Source: Providencia sneebia DSM 19967 (GTDB taxonomy: Bacteria > Pseudomonadota > Gammaproteobacteria > Enterobacterales > Enterobacteriaceae). Taken from it: a stretch of DNA of 64,000 nt. Every line of letters begins with the position of its first letter. Position 1 is the first letter of the stretch. Below the pieces are notes generated by a model, which did no database searches, was not told the DNA's origin, and saw only the letters and a list, made by a program, of their open reading frames with translations. The stretch spans positions 1,044,831 through 1,108,830 of the forward strand of contig NZ_CM001773.1 of NCBI RefSeq assembly GCF_000314895.2, given 5' to 3'. Of this stretch, positions 37,086 through 49,006 are shown in pieces. The position numbers were made by a program, and so were the translations under genes.

Positions 37086-38246
37086 TTAGTCAACAATGAC
37101 ATGTGGATAAAAACGAGATAAATCTTGAGTGATCAGCTCTTTATCTTCACGAATACAGATCCCAGCGGGTTGATCGTTCACTAGCCAACTTCCCACTAAC
37201 GTGTAATTACCATCAAATTGCGGCAATGTATGAAGCTGTTGAATGATCATGCCTTCTTCACCATAAGGACCATCAGCTGAAGCAATTTCTTTGCCATTTT
37301 CGATAACACGAATATTAGCGCCTTCACGAGAGAACAGTGGTTTTATAACATAGCTCTCTAATTCAGGTTGATTACCATCAGCGAAGTAGGCCGGCAGAAG
37401 ATTTGGGTGATTAGGGAACATTTCCCACAACATAGGCAGCAGTGCTTTGTTGGAAATGATACTTTTCCAAGCAGGTTCTAACCAACGTACACCAGCATCT
37501 TCAAGCTTTGTTGAGAAAATTTCTCTAAGCATGAATTCCCATGGATACAGCTTAAACAGATTACTAATTATCTGATCTTGTGTATCGGTAAATTCGCCTC
37601 TTTCACCTAAGCCAATTTCATCCATGTATAAGAATTCAGTGGCTATACCAGCTTCATTTGCACAATCTTGTAGATATTGAACTGTTCCGCGATCTTCTTC
37701 TGTATCACGGCAGCAAGCCATATGTAGAAGGCGAAAACCGTATTGATCTTTAAGTTGCGTAAAACGCTCGATCAACTGTTCTTGAATGCTATTAAATTGA
37801 TCTGCATTTTCTGGAAGATTGCCAGCTTGTATTTGATCTTCTAACCATATCCATTGAAAAAATGCTGACTCATAGAGTGAAGTTGGAGTATCGGCATTAT
37901 TTTCAAGTAGCTTAGGTGGGTTAATACCATCATAAGCAAGGTCAAGACGTGAATAGAGAGAAGGCTGACCTGTTTTCCAAGACTCACGCACAAAATTCCA
38001 ACAATGTTTTGGAATTTGGAAACGAGCAAGTAGCTCATCACTTTCTATTACGCGTTCAACAACTTTTAAGCACATTTGGTGCAACTCAGCAGTTGCATCT
38101 TCAATTTCTTCAATTTGTGCCAAAGTAAATTGATAATAGGCATCTTCAGACCAATATGGTTCGTCATACATTGTATGGAAACCAAAGCCAAATTCTGCGG
38201 CTTTTTCGCGCCAATCAGGGCGCTCAATAATTGGAACTCTTTTCAT
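37086..38246 (-). CDS. ygiC: Glutathionylspermidine synthase-family ATP-grasp ligase YgiC
   Basis: This 386-residue protein has the synthetase (C-terminal) domain fold of Gss: '[20 protein letters not shown]', '[19 protein letters not shown]', and '[19 protein letters not shown]' (ATP-grasp Lys/Arg). It lacks the amidase half. The substrate is unknown; family members ligate peptides to amines. It follows ygiB by 6 nt in the ygiBC pair downstream of tolC. Confidence 0.93.
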   Translation of the reverse strand: MKRVPIIERPDWREKAAEFGFGFHTMYDEPYWSEDAYYQFTLAQIEEIEDATAELHQMCLKVVERVIESDELLARFQIPKHCWNFVRESWKTGQPSLYSRLDLAYDGINPPKLLENNADTPTSLYESAFFQWIWLEDQIQAGNLPENADQFNSIQEQLIERFTQLKDQYGFRLLHMACCRDTEEDRGTVQYLQDCANEAGIATEFLYMDEIGLGERGEFTDTQDQIISNLFKLYPWEFMLREIFSTKLEDAGVRWLEPAWKSIISNKALLPMLWEMFPNHPNLLPAYFADGNQPELESYVIKPLFSREGANIRVIENGKEIASADGPYGEEGMIIQQLHTLPQFDGNYTLVGSWLVNDQPAGICIREDKELITQDLSRFYPHVIVD

Positions 38247-38252
38247 TAGCTA

Positions 38253-38948
38253 TCAACCACCCATTGAGCGGGAAGATGAAGATGATTTAGACGCTGATGA
38301 ACGCTGAGCCATTGCTTGTTTATTGACAGAATCACCAAAGCCACCACGAGTGACGGTTGAAGTGGTTGGTGGTTTAGGTGCCATTGCTGTTTTAGGTACG
38401 CTTATTGAACGGCCACCAGCGGTCGCTGGACCATAGCTTTTACCTGTTGCATCAACAAATTTACCACTTGCTGGGCTAGCTGGGTTTTTTGAGCTAAATA
38501 GTGGTTGAGAAGCTGCACCACCGCCCATCATACGGCCCATCATATAACCCATCATTAATGGCATCCACATGCTGCCTGAGCTACTTTGTGCTTGCGCAGT
38601 TTGTTCGCCTGAACCCGTGTTGGAGAAGCTTGCTTGTGCTGGCGCTTGTGTACACATAGATTCACCAAATTCAGCAATACAATCTTCTTGAGTTGCATAC
38701 TTAGGTGCGGTTTTTGCCGCTTCTTGTAATGCGTTGTTATAAGCTAAAGTACACTGCTCTGCTTGAGATGGATTAGCTTGGCTACAATCTTGAGCATTAG
38801 TATATAAAGAAACAGTTTCATCGCTTTCTTCACAAGCGGATAGCATAAATACAGCACTAACTGCGAGCGCAACAGGCGCTAAACGATACGAACGCCAAGA
38901 CTTACGGAATGCGTCTTGATTAATATCTTTGGTACGCTTCATGGTCAT
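38253..38948 (-). CDS. ygiB: DUF1190 lipoprotein YgiB
   Basis: The 231-residue product has an N-terminal basic stretch, a hydrophobic signal and a lipobox ending 'FMLSAC', followed by the conserved DUF1190 region ('[18 protein letters not shown]', '[19 protein letters not shown]') with cysteine pairs. The second half is low-complexity Gly/Ser/Met ('[13 protein letters not shown]', terminal 'SSSSRSMGG'). ATG 38948 has AGGG 8 nt upstream; ATG 38942 is the alternative used in E. coli numbering. It is paired with ygiC in the tolC region. Confidence 0.93.
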   Translation of the reverse strand: MTMKRTKDINQDAFRKSWRSYRLAPVALAVSAVFMLSACEESDETVSLYTNAQDCSQANPSQAEQCTLAYNNALQEAAKTAPKYATQEDCIAEFGESMCTQAPAQASFSNTGSGEQTAQAQSSSGSMWMPLMMGYMMGRMMGGGAASQPLFSSKNPASPASGKFVDATGKSYGPATAGGRSISVPKTAMAPKPPTTSTVTRGGFGDSVNKQAMAQRSSASKSSSSSRSMGG

Positions 38949-39432
38949 GGTTATTACCCTGAATTAAGAGTGAGTAAGATGTTAGATTATTTGTTCTAGG
39001 ATAGGGGAATTACGCTGAAAATTAAAGCAAAAATAACAGAGAAATGATAACAAATAATAAATTCTGTTAACTAAATACCGCGAAAGAAAGAAATTAGAAT
39101 AATTATTTTAAGTTTTATTATTATTTTTCTTTAATATCAAATGATTAAAATTGGTTATTTTTCTTGCAAGTAACTTGTAAAACTAATGCAGAATATCCCT
39201 ATTTTTATAAAAATAATGTGAGTAAAACTAATAACAGCTCATTTCAACTATAAAGATAATATTTTATCACTTTTCGTGGAGAAGTGAAATGAACAGCATC
39301 CTGTGATGGTTTTGTTATTGCGGTGATGTAACTGTCTTGATCAATGGGGATGAAAAGTTAAGGATTAAAGAGAAGGTGGAAAATATATTTTTCCACCTTC
39401 AAGACATCAAATACTATTAAATTACTAAATCA
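38949..39432. other. Gene-free stretch between tolC and ygiB with tolC terminator
   Basis: The hairpin GAAGGTGGAAAA/TTTTCCACCTTC at 39372-39400 terminates tolC on the minus strand. The rest (38949-39360) is AT-rich with no credible gene; the ygiB promoter must lie near 38990-39060. I see no counterpart of the E. coli ygiA small frame. Confidence 0.6.
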
Positions 39433-40809
39433 TTATCTGACTGTTGGTGTTTGGATATTACGGATAATGCTATTAGGTGAAGTCGATAGCTCTTTACCTA
39501 GGTTAGCATTCAAGCGCGCAATGTCTTCTTCATTCAGCGTACCGCGAGCAAACTCAATGTTCAATTCGTTAATCATGTAATCATAACGAGCATTAGATAG
39601 GTTTTGTTTTGCTTGATAAAGCGCGGTTGTTGCTGTCAGTACGTCAACGATAGTACGCGTTCCGACTTGATAACCCGCTTCCATTGCATCTAAAGAGCTT
39701 TGAGCAGAAACAACAACTTGTTCATAAGCATTAATGCTACTGATTGAAGAAGAGACGTTGTTATATGAAGAGCGTACTAACTGAACGACATTACGGTATA
39801 TGCTCTCTAGTTGCTCACTTGCACCTTGGAAACCGTATTGTGCTTGTTCAACTTGTGAAGAAACCGCACCACCGCTATATAACGGTAAGCTAAGTGTTAA
39901 CCCAACACTGTTTTGACCCGTGTAGCTATTATTATCTGTACCGACATAGTTACTACCGTGATAGTGAGTATTTGATACACCTGTTGATGCGCTTAGGTTC
40001 ACTGTTGGCATGTGACCTGTTTCGGCTAAGCGGATATTTTCACGAGAAATATCTTGCGCTAAACGAGCACTCAATAAGCTCAGGTTACGAGTCTCAGCTT
40101 CTTTAAGAATAGCTTCAACTTGATCTGGTGTGTGTGTTTTGAAACGGTTGATATTCAGTGATGCTAATTGGTTGTAATACACACCGCTTACTTGGCGTAA
40201 TTTTTCAACCGCATTTTCTAAGCTGTTACGACCTGCGACTTCTTGAGCTAAAACGCTATCATAGTTAGCACGGGCGTTTTGTACGTCAGTGATAGCGACT
40301 AAACCAACATTAAAGCGTTGAGTTGTTTGATCCAGTTGGCGATAAACGGCTTCTTTATTCGCTTCAATATAAGATAGCGCATCAATAGCTTTTAAGACAT
40401 TAAAGTAAGCTGTAGCTGTGTCTAAAATCAGTTGTTGCTGACTAGTTTGATAAGTGACATCAGAAATACCCGCTGTTTTTTCTTGGATAGTCAAGGCACG
40501 CCATTTAGACATATCAAACACAGATTGGGTCAATGTTAGCGTTGCATTTAAGACGTTATTTTCGGTGTTTCTTGCATCACGGTAACCGCTGTTATAAGTC
40601 ACACCAGCACCTAGACCTAATTGTGGCAATAATGGGCTACGGGATTGATTAATTTTTTCAAAAGCTTGATTACGTTCTGAAAAAGATTTTCTCAAATCAG
40701 GGTTACTGTCTTTAGATTGTTGGTAAACCTGAAGTAAATCCTCTGCGTAGCTATTGGTACTGAGACCCACAAAACTCATCGCGATAAAAAGGGGAAGCAG
40801 CTTCTTCAT
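39433..40809 (-). CDS. tolC: Outer membrane efflux/secretion channel TolC
   Basis: The 458-residue product has a signal peptide (to 'NSYA'), then two TolC/OEP repeats: 'DLLQVYQQSKDSNPDLRKS' at the N-terminus and the second near 'ILKEAETRNLSLLSARLAQD', with 'PLYSGGAVSSQVEQA' and the family 'GYQVGTRTIVDVLTATTALY' motif. The trimer forms the export duct for drug pumps and type I secretion. I placed the start at ATG 40809 (MKKLLPLF), with AAGGA 6 nt upstream. The tail is short compared with E. coli (493), which is usual for this family. Confidence 0.97.
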   Translation of the reverse strand: MKKLLPLFIAMSFVGLSTNSYAEDLLQVYQQSKDSNPDLRKSFSERNQAFEKINQSRSPLLPQLGLGAGVTYNSGYRDARNTENNVLNATLTLTQSVFDMSKWRALTIQEKTAGISDVTYQTSQQQLILDTATAYFNVLKAIDALSYIEANKEAVYRQLDQTTQRFNVGLVAITDVQNARANYDSVLAQEVAGRNSLENAVEKLRQVSGVYYNQLASLNINRFKTHTPDQVEAILKEAETRNLSLLSARLAQDISRENIRLAETGHMPTVNLSASTGVSNTHYHGSNYVGTDNNSYTGQNSVGLTLSLPLYSGGAVSSQVEQAQYGFQGASEQLESIYRNVVQLVRSSYNNVSSSISSINAYEQVVVSAQSSLDAMEAGYQVGTRTIVDVLTATTALYQAKQNLSNARYDYMINELNIEFARGTLNEEDIARLNANLGKELSTSPNSIIRNIQTPTVR

Positions 40810-41239
40810 TTGGATTCCTTGATTAAACAGCAAATAGGTTGAGTCTGTTAGCTAAATCCCACGCTATCTTGGGATGAGTCAAAAATAATAGGCTGAAAAA
40901 TGAGCCTACTGTAGAAACAGCTATGCAAAAACAGACTCTGTTGTTGCTCATAATTTAAAATAATGGCAGCCATTCTAACAGAGTATCGCTTGTATTAACG
41001 GTAGCGTTTTGTGCCATTTTGTCTCAATTTGTTTAAACATTAGCGCATATGACGCCAAAAAACTATCATATCTATCTTGTTTTGAGTTGTATTGCTATGA
41101 GTTAAGTTCAATGCAGCAAATATCACCATTATTGATGTTCTTGTTATTCGTTTAATTTATTACTTTGCTAAAACAATTATTTTTTGTATATCTTTTGTCA
41201 GATTTCTTTAATATGAAAATCATCGATTTAGGAGTAATA
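40810..41239. other. Divergent promoter region between tolC and nudF
   Basis: No gene is present. It includes the mar/sox/rob-like box described separately, and TTAGGAG before nudF. A 14-nt TTGTTTTGAGTTGT-type repeat and other A/T-rich boxes are visible, but their role is unclear. Confidence 0.5.
40999..41017 (-). promoter_or_regulatory. Candidate MarA/SoxS/Rob box upstream of tolC
   Basis: Minus-strand ATGGCACAAAACGCTACCG resembles the mar-box consensus, strong in the GCAC half, weaker in the second half, and lies where E. coli tolC has its mar box. Confidence 0.45.
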
Positions 41240-41878
41240 ATGACAAATAATATAGAACACCCAATTAAATACAAAAAAGATGATGTAGAAATTATATCTA
41301 AGCGTAAATTATTTAACGGTTTTTTTCAAATGGAGGAATACCGTTTTCGCTATCGCTTATTTGAAGGTGGTTGGAGTGATGAAGTGACGCGCGAAGTTTT
41401 TGAACGGGGTCATGCGGGCGTCATTTTACCTTATGATCCTAAAACGGATTGTGTTGTTCTGATAGAACAAATTCGGATCCCATCGATTGATACGAGCACA
41501 ACACCTTGGTTACTTGAAGCAGTTGCTGGCATGATTGAACCGGGTGAAACGATTGATGAAGTTGTTCGCCGTGAAGCTGATGAGGAAGCGGGTTTATCTA
41601 TTGGCAAAATGGAAAAAGCCTTGAGCTATTTATCAAGTCCTGGTGGAACATCAGAACGCATGTATGTTTATGTTGGAGAAGTTGATAGTTCAAAAGCTAA
41701 CGGTATTCATGGTCTAAAATCTGAGCATGAAGATATTCGCGTTCATGTGGTTAGTCGAGAGCAAGCTTATCAATGGGTTAACGATGGAATTATTGATAAT
41801 GCTGCGACGGTGATTGTACTGCAATGGTTACAGCTTAATTATCAAAAACTCAATGAAAAATGGATGAAACTGTTTTAA
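41240..41878 (+). CDS. nudF: ADP-ribose pyrophosphatase (Nudix)
   Basis: The 212-residue NudF hydrolyses ADP-ribose to AMP and ribose 5-phosphate. The Nudix box runs 'GMIEPGETIDEVVRREADEE' followed by AGL (G-x5-E-x7-REUxEExGU). I placed the start at ATG 41240 (MTNNIEH), with TAGGAG upstream; the longer frame is not conserved. It is the first gene of nudF-cpdA-yqiA-parE. Confidence 0.96.
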   Translation: MTNNIEHPIKYKKDDVEIISKRKLFNGFFQMEEYRFRYRLFEGGWSDEVTREVFERGHAGVILPYDPKTDCVVLIEQIRIPSIDTSTTPWLLEAVAGMIEPGETIDEVVRREADEEAGLSIGKMEKALSYLSSPGGTSERMYVYVGEVDSSKANGIHGLKSEHEDIRVHVVSREQAYQWVNDGIIDNAATVIVLQWLQLNYQKLNEKWMKLF

Positions 41879-41975
41879 ATAACTATTAATCTAGGGAAGT
41901 GTGTGCCATTTAGCAGATATTGCGACTGCTAACGGTAAAATGAACGAAACTTTTTATAAGAACAAGGGAAAACTT

Positions 41976-42815
41976 TTGGACAGCCAGCTTGAAGTGACTG
42001 CTCGAGACGCGAAAGTAGTCAGAATTTTACAAATTACTGATACGCATCTTTTTGCTGATACAGCGAATACCCTATTAGGGGTGAATACGCACAAGAGCTA
42101 TCATGCTGTCCTAGATGCGATCTTAGAACAAAATAAGCCGATTGACCTTATTGTTGCAACAGGAGACTTAGTTCAGGATCAATCACCGCAAGCTTACCAG
42201 CGTTTTGCTACTGGTATTGAGCGAATTGAAGCTCCTTGTGTTTGGTTACCCGGAAATCATGATTATCAGCCAGCAATGGTTAAGTCATTAAAAATGGCTG
42301 GGATTTCGTGTGCTAAACAAATTTTTATTGATGATGATTGGCAAATATTAATGCTAGATAGCCAATTGCAAGATGTCCCTCATGGCGAGCTATCAGAGCA
42401 ACAACTCGAATGGATGAAAAGTTGTTTAGATAACTATCCACAAAGAACAACATTAGTGATGTTGCATCATCATCCGCTACCTTCTGGTTGCACTTGGCTT
42501 GATCAACATAGTTTGCGGAACGCACATATTCTGGCTGAATATTTAAAAAACTATCCTCAAGTTAAGGCGATGCTTTGTGGGCATATTCACCAAGAAATGG
42601 ATGAAAACTGGAATGGTATCCGCTTATTAGCAACACCATCAACCTGTGTTCAATTCAAACCGCATTGTACTAATTTTGCGATAGATACTTTGGCGCCTGG
42701 TTGGCGTTATCTTGAATTAACGATTGATGCCGAAGGCAATAAACAGGTTAGTACACAAGTACATCGATTAAATACGCAAGAATTTAGCCCTGATCTCGAT
42801 TCGGATGGTTACTGA
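41976..42815 (+). CDS. cpdA: 3',5'-cyclic-AMP phosphodiesterase
   Basis: This 279-residue calcineurin-like metallophosphoesterase cleaves cAMP. 'ILQITDTHLFADT', 'IVATGDLVQDQSP', 'VWLPGNHDY' and 'AMLCGHIHQEMD' supply the two-metal site. I favour TTG 41976 (reading M-DSQLEVTARDAK), since the E. coli protein starts at the same spot and AAGGG lies just upstream; ATG 41940 or GTG 41901 would extend it. The stop overlaps the yqiA start (TGATG). Confidence 0.93.
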   Translation: MDSQLEVTARDAKVVRILQITDTHLFADTANTLLGVNTHKSYHAVLDAILEQNKPIDLIVATGDLVQDQSPQAYQRFATGIERIEAPCVWLPGNHDYQPAMVKSLKMAGISCAKQIFIDDDWQILMLDSQLQDVPHGELSEQQLEWMKSCLDNYPQRTTLVMLHHHPLPSGCTWLDQHSLRNAHILAEYLKNYPQVKAMLCGHIHQEMDENWNGIRLLATPSTCVQFKPHCTNFAIDTLAPGWRYLELTIDAEGNKQVSTQVHRLNTQEFSPDLDSDGY

Positions 42816-43396
42816 TGTCAACATTACTTTATATTCATGGGTTTAATAGCTCACCTTTATCTGAGAAAGCAAACACCTTGAAATTATGGCTTGCGGAACA
42901 TCACCCAGATATTAAGATGATTGTGCCGCAATTGCCGAATTATCCAGAACCTGCTGCAAAGATGTTAGAAGATATCATTCTTCAACATCAAGATTCACCA
43001 ATAGGATTAGTTGGCTCTTCTTTAGGTGGATACTTTTCTATTTGGTTTTCACAACGTTTCAACTTACCTGCTGTTGTGGTTAATCCCGCAATTCGTCCTT
43101 TTGAGCTACTACAAAATTTCTTAGGCGAAAATACGAATCCTTATACGCATGAAACCTATTTTCTTGAGCCAAAACATATTGATGAGCTGAAGAATTTTTA
43201 TTGTGAAAAGGTGAAATATCCTGAATTGATATGGCTTTTACAGCAAATGGGTGATGAGGTGCTTGATTATCGCCAAGCAGTGACGCATCTTGCTGAGTGC
43301 AAACAGACAGTCGAGCCACAAGGTAATCATGCGTTTGTTGGTTTTGAAAATTACTTACCAGAGATCATTCGTTTTCTGAAATTATCTTTGAAATAA
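42815..43396 (+). CDS. yqiA: Esterase YqiA
   Basis: This 193-residue alpha/beta hydrolase has 'YIHGFNSSPLSEKANTL', the nucleophile elbow 'LVGSSLGGYFSIW' (G-x-S-x-G), and the catalytic His near 'VEPQGNHAFVGFENYL'. It is coupled to cpdA by a 1-nt overlap and precedes parE. The natural substrate is unknown. Confidence 0.95.
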   Translation: MSTLLYIHGFNSSPLSEKANTLKLWLAEHHPDIKMIVPQLPNYPEPAAKMLEDIILQHQDSPIGLVGSSLGGYFSIWFSQRFNLPAVVVNPAIRPFELLQNFLGENTNPYTHETYFLEPKHIDELKNFYCEKVKYPELIWLLQQMGDEVLDYRQAVTHLAECKQTVEPQGNHAFVGFENYLPEIIRFLKLSLK

Positions 43397-43469
43397 TGCT
43401 AAAACACACAAACACTGTTATTATCAACAGTAACTCTCAACATGAATGGCTAGGGCTGTTCAGTTAATC

Positions 43470-43590
43470 ACCGATACCCGACATAATTCGAGTGACATAA
43501 GGCGGCAAGTAAAACCTTCCCTATGAAAATAATCGGAGTGACTACATCCAAGTGACTCTCAATATAGGCTTTACTTGTCGCATAACTAAT
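43470..43590. repeat. Intergenic repeat (ERIC-flank/MITE-like) upstream of parE
   Basis: The block starts with ATACCCGACATAATTCGAG and AAGGCGGCAAG, phrases common to intergenic repeats in Photorhabdus, Yersinia and relatives. The ends form an inverted repeat, GCGGCAAGTAAA near 43502 with TTTACTTGTCGC near 43570. Confidence 0.5.
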
Positions 43591-43610
43591 GGCAACTTGA
43601 CATTATTTAG

Positions 43611-45530
<1,920 letters not shown>

Positions 45531-45569
45531 CATTCATCACGCTATCAAAAAGAGTAAGGAAAGTATTGA

Positions 45570-47828
45570 ATGAGTGAAATAACTCATGATGGTGTGGAGC
45601 GTTTGCCCCTCCATACATTTACAGAAAGTGCCTATCTGAACTATTCAATGTACGTCATTATGGATAGGGCATTACCTTTTATTGGGGACGGATTAAAACC
45701 TGTTCAGCGCCGTATTGTTTATGCCATGTCAGAACTCGGGCTAAGCAACACAGCAAAATATAAAAAATCAGCAAGAACAGTTGGGGATGTACTGGGTAAG
45801 TACCATCCTCATGGCGATAGTGCTTGTTATGAAGCTATGGTGTTGATGGCTCAGCCATTCTCTTATCGCTACCCATTGGTAGATGGTCAAGGAAACTGGG
45901 GGGCGCCTGATGATCCCAAATCCTTTGCTGCAATGCGTTACACCGAATCGCGTCTCTCTAAATATTCAGAAACTTTATTGAGTGAATTGGGCCATGGTAC
46001 TGTTGAATGGGTACCAAACTTTGATGGCACATTACATGAACCAAAAATGTTGCCAGCGCGTTTACCTAATATTTTGCTCAATGGAACAACTGGTATTGCG
46101 GTTGGTATGGCAACCGATATTCCACCGCATAATGCACGTGAAGTCGCTCAGGCTTTAGTTGCTTTGCTAGAAAAACCAGAGCTGTCACTTGATGATGTGA
46201 TGGCATTTGTTCCTGGTCCTGATTTCCCGACAGAAGCAGAAATTATCTCTTCTCGTGATGATATTCGTAAGATTTATCAAAATGGTCGCGGCTCAGTGCG
46301 CATGCGAGCTATTTGGGAAAAAGAAGATGGCAATGCGGTGATCACTGCGCTTCCTCATCAAGTTTCTGGTGCTAAAGTTCTTGAGCAGATCGCTAATCAA
46401 ATGCGCGCGAAGAAACTGCCGATGGTGGAAGATTTACGCGATGAATCAGATCATGAAAATCCAACTCGTTTAGTTATTGTTCCACGCAGTAATCGCGTTG
46501 ATCTTGAACAAGTGATGACTCACCTATTCGCCACCACTGATCTTGAAAGAAGCTATCGTGTGAATCTCAACATGATAGGGCTAGATAACCGTCCTTCAGT
46601 TAAAGGCTTGGTTGAAATCCTTAATGAGTGGATTGTTTATCGTCGCCAAACGGTTCGTAATCGCTTAAATCACCGTTTAGAAAAAGTGCTTCGTCGCTTA
46701 CATATTTTAGATGGTTTATTAATTGCTTATTTAAATATTGATGAAGTGATTGAGATTATTCGTGCTGAAGATGAGCCTAAGCCGATATTAATGTCACGTT
46801 TTAATATTTCAGATACACAAGCCGAAGCTATTCTTGAATTAAAATTGCGTCATTTAGCAAAACTCGAAGAGATGAAAATTCGTGGTGAGCAGGATGAATT
46901 AGCGAAAGAGCGCGATGATTTACAAAGTATTTTAGGTTCTGAACGTAAGCTAAACACTTTGATTAGAAAAGAAATTCAAGCTGATGCAAAAGTGTATGGC
47001 GATGATCGCCGTTCTCCTTTGCAAGAACGAGAAGAAGCTAAGGCACTGAGTGAACATGAAATTTTGCCTTCAGAGCCTGTCACTGTTGTTTTATCTGAAA
47101 TGGGTTGGGTGAGAAGTGCGAAGGGCCATGATATTGAACCTGCAAACTTGAACTATAAAGCAGGGGATAGTTTCAAAGGCGCAGCACGCGGTAAAACGAA
47201 TCAACCTGCTGTATTTATTGATACTACAGGCCGTAGTTATTCTGTTGAGCCATTAGAATTGCCTTCAGCTCGTAGTCAAGGTGAACCATTAACCGGTCGA
47301 CTCACTTTACCGCCGGGTGCAACAGTAGAACATGTTCTAATGGCATTGGATGAGCAAAAATATTTAATGGCCTCAGATGCAGGTTATGGTTTTATTTGTA
47401 CCTTTAGTGATTTGGTCACTAAGAATAAAACGGGTAAGGCATTAATTAATTTACCTGATAATGCAAAAGTATTGCCGCCGATTGAAATAAATAACGAGCA
47501 AAGTGACATGCTTTTAGCTATCACAAAAGCGGGTCGTATGCTTGTATTCCCAGTATCAGATCTGCCGCAGCTTTCAAAAGGTAAAGGGAATAAAATTATT
47601 AATGTTACCGGCGCTCAGGCAGCAAATGGTGAAGATTTGCTTGTTTGGTTACTTGTGTTACCTAATCAAGCTGCAATCACGCTATATTCAGGTAAACGGA
47701 AACTTAAACTTAGACCAGAAGAGCTACAAAAATATCATGCTAAACGCGGTAATAAGGGAACATCGTTACCTCGAGGATTAAATATTGTTGAGCGAATAGA
47801 TGTTGAACCTGTTAACGCAGATAAATAA
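45570..47828 (+). CDS. parC: DNA topoisomerase IV subunit A
   Basis: This 752-residue breakage-reunion subunit has catalytic Tyr in '[14 protein letters not shown]' and a quinolone-resistance region '[20 protein letters not shown]' with S84 and E88 (E. coli S80 and E84) unmutated. The C-terminal beta-pinwheel follows ~490. It lies 39 nt after parE. Confidence 0.98.
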   Translation: MSEITHDGVERLPLHTFTESAYLNYSMYVIMDRALPFIGDGLKPVQRRIVYAMSELGLSNTAKYKKSARTVGDVLGKYHPHGDSACYEAMVLMAQPFSYRYPLVDGQGNWGAPDDPKSFAAMRYTESRLSKYSETLLSELGHGTVEWVPNFDGTLHEPKMLPARLPNILLNGTTGIAVGMATDIPPHNAREVAQALVALLEKPELSLDDVMAFVPGPDFPTEAEIISSRDDIRKIYQNGRGSVRMRAIWEKEDGNAVITALPHQVSGAKVLEQIANQMRAKKLPMVEDLRDESDHENPTRLVIVPRSNRVDLEQVMTHLFATTDLERSYRVNLNMIGLDNRPSVKGLVEILNEWIVYRRQTVRNRLNHRLEKVLRRLHILDGLLIAYLNIDEVIEIIRAEDEPKPILMSRFNISDTQAEAILELKLRHLAKLEEMKIRGEQDELAKERDDLQSILGSERKLNTLIRKEIQADAKVYGDDRRSPLQEREEAKALSEHEILPSEPVTVVLSEMGWVRSAKGHDIEPANLNYKAGDSFKGAARGKTNQPAVFIDTTGRSYSVEPLELPSARSQGEPLTGRLTLPPGATVEHVLMALDEQKYLMASDAGYGFICTFSDLVTKNKTGKALINLPDNAKVLPPIEINNEQSDMLLAITKAGRMLVFPVSDLPQLSKGKGNKIINVTGAQAANGEDLLVWLLVLPNQAAITLYSGKRKLKLRPEELQKYHAKRGNKGTSLPRGLNIVERIDVEPVNADK

Positions 47829-47845
47829 CAACGTTTTATATCATG

Positions 47846-47865
47846 AGGGCTTATTTAAGCCCTTT
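47846..47865 (+). terminator. Short hairpin after parC
   Basis: AGGGCTTA/TAAGCCCT with TTTATT after it. The short loop makes it a weak terminator. Confidence 0.5.
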
Positions 47866-47894
47866 ATTATTAAGATAAAATTTAGAGGTTTATT

Positions 47895-48632
47895 ATGCTA
47901 GCGCTTCTTCGTGCCATTATTGTGATTATTTATACAATATTGGTTTGTGTTTTAGGAGGGATCTATTGTTTATTTAGTCCTCGTAATCCAAAACACGTTA
48001 TGACCTTTGGTCACATGTTTGGGCGATTATCAAAAGTATTTGGTATCAAAATTATTGATCGTATTCCTAAAAAAGCACGCAATTATGGCCCAAGTATTTA
48101 TATTGGTAACCACCAAAATAATTTTGATATGGTTACTATGTCAAACGGTGTTCAGCCAAGAACAGTGACTGTGGGTAAAAAAAGCTTAGTATTAATTCCT
48201 TTCTTTGGATTTTTATATTGGGTTACTGGTAATATTTTAATTGACCGTTCTAATCGTTCAAAAGCGCATAACACAATTACACAAGTTGCGGATCAAATTA
48301 AAAAGCACCAAATTTCGGTATGGATGTTTCCTGAAGGAACGCGCAGTCGTGGTCGAGGATTATTACCTTTTAAAACAGGCGCTTTTCATGCTGCCATTGC
48401 AGCTGGCGTACCAATTGTTCCTGTTTGTGTGTCGAGTACTCAAGGTAAAATAAAATTAAATCGTTGGAATAATGGCCATGTTATTCTTGAAATGTTAGAA
48501 CCTATTGATACTAAAAATTATACTCGTGACCAAGTCAGAGAACTTGCGGAATATTGTCATACCTTGATGGAAAATAAAATTAAAGAGCTTGATAAAGAAG
48601 TTGCTGAAATGAAAAAGCAACCCAAAAAATAA
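47895..48632 (+). CDS. plsC: 1-acyl-sn-glycerol-3-phosphate acyltransferase
   Basis: This 245-residue inner-membrane enzyme makes phosphatidate. 'IYIGNHQNNFDMVTM' is the catalytic H-x4-D, 'GNILIDRSNRSKA' is motif II, 'WMFPEGTRSRGRGLLPFK' is motif III, and 'VPIVPVCVSST' is motif IV. An N-terminal hydrophobic helix (4-26) anchors it. The place after parC is as in E. coli. Confidence 0.97.
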   Translation: MLALLRAIIVIIYTILVCVLGGIYCLFSPRNPKHVMTFGHMFGRLSKVFGIKIIDRIPKKARNYGPSIYIGNHQNNFDMVTMSNGVQPRTVTVGKKSLVLIPFFGFLYWVTGNILIDRSNRSKAHNTITQVADQIKKHQISVWMFPEGTRSRGRGLLPFKTGAFHAAIAAGVPIVPVCVSSTQGKIKLNRWNNGHVILEMLEPIDTKNYTRDQVRELAEYCHTLMENKIKELDKEVAEMKKQPKK

Positions 48633-49006
48633 GTATTATCCAGTGGTTATTCAATTTTGTTTAATTCCATCTGTCTTACCTCTATTAAATTGCAAAGCCC
48701 CTTTTGGGGCTATTGCTAGAATAATATTACTTCTAGTTTCTAGAATCATTTAAGTATATATTTTTAGAATTTAATGACCTTTCGCGATATCATAGTGATG
48801 CTATTGTCAGAGTCATTGATTGTGACCATATTTAATTAAGGATTAGTCTTGTATGGATCAGAGTTAAAATATTTATAATTGATTCATATTATGAATATTT
48901 AACTATTCTCTTATACTTCAATTTGCCGTGGTTGAGGTTTTGGCAAGCTCGAATTATTTGGGATAATTATAATAAATGCTGCTATTTTAGTGTTAGTGGA
49001 GAATTT
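48633..49006. other. Stretch between plsC and sufI
   Basis: AAGCCCC-TTTT-GGGGCT hairpin at 48695-48711 may terminate plsC, though no T-run follows. The rest is AT-rich leader of sufI. A longer sufI frame from 48923 exists, but it has no conserved start. Confidence 0.5.

Noticed and set aside
45570..45900. Quinolone-resistance mutation in ParC
   Set aside because: S84 and E88 (E. coli S80 and E84) are unchanged.
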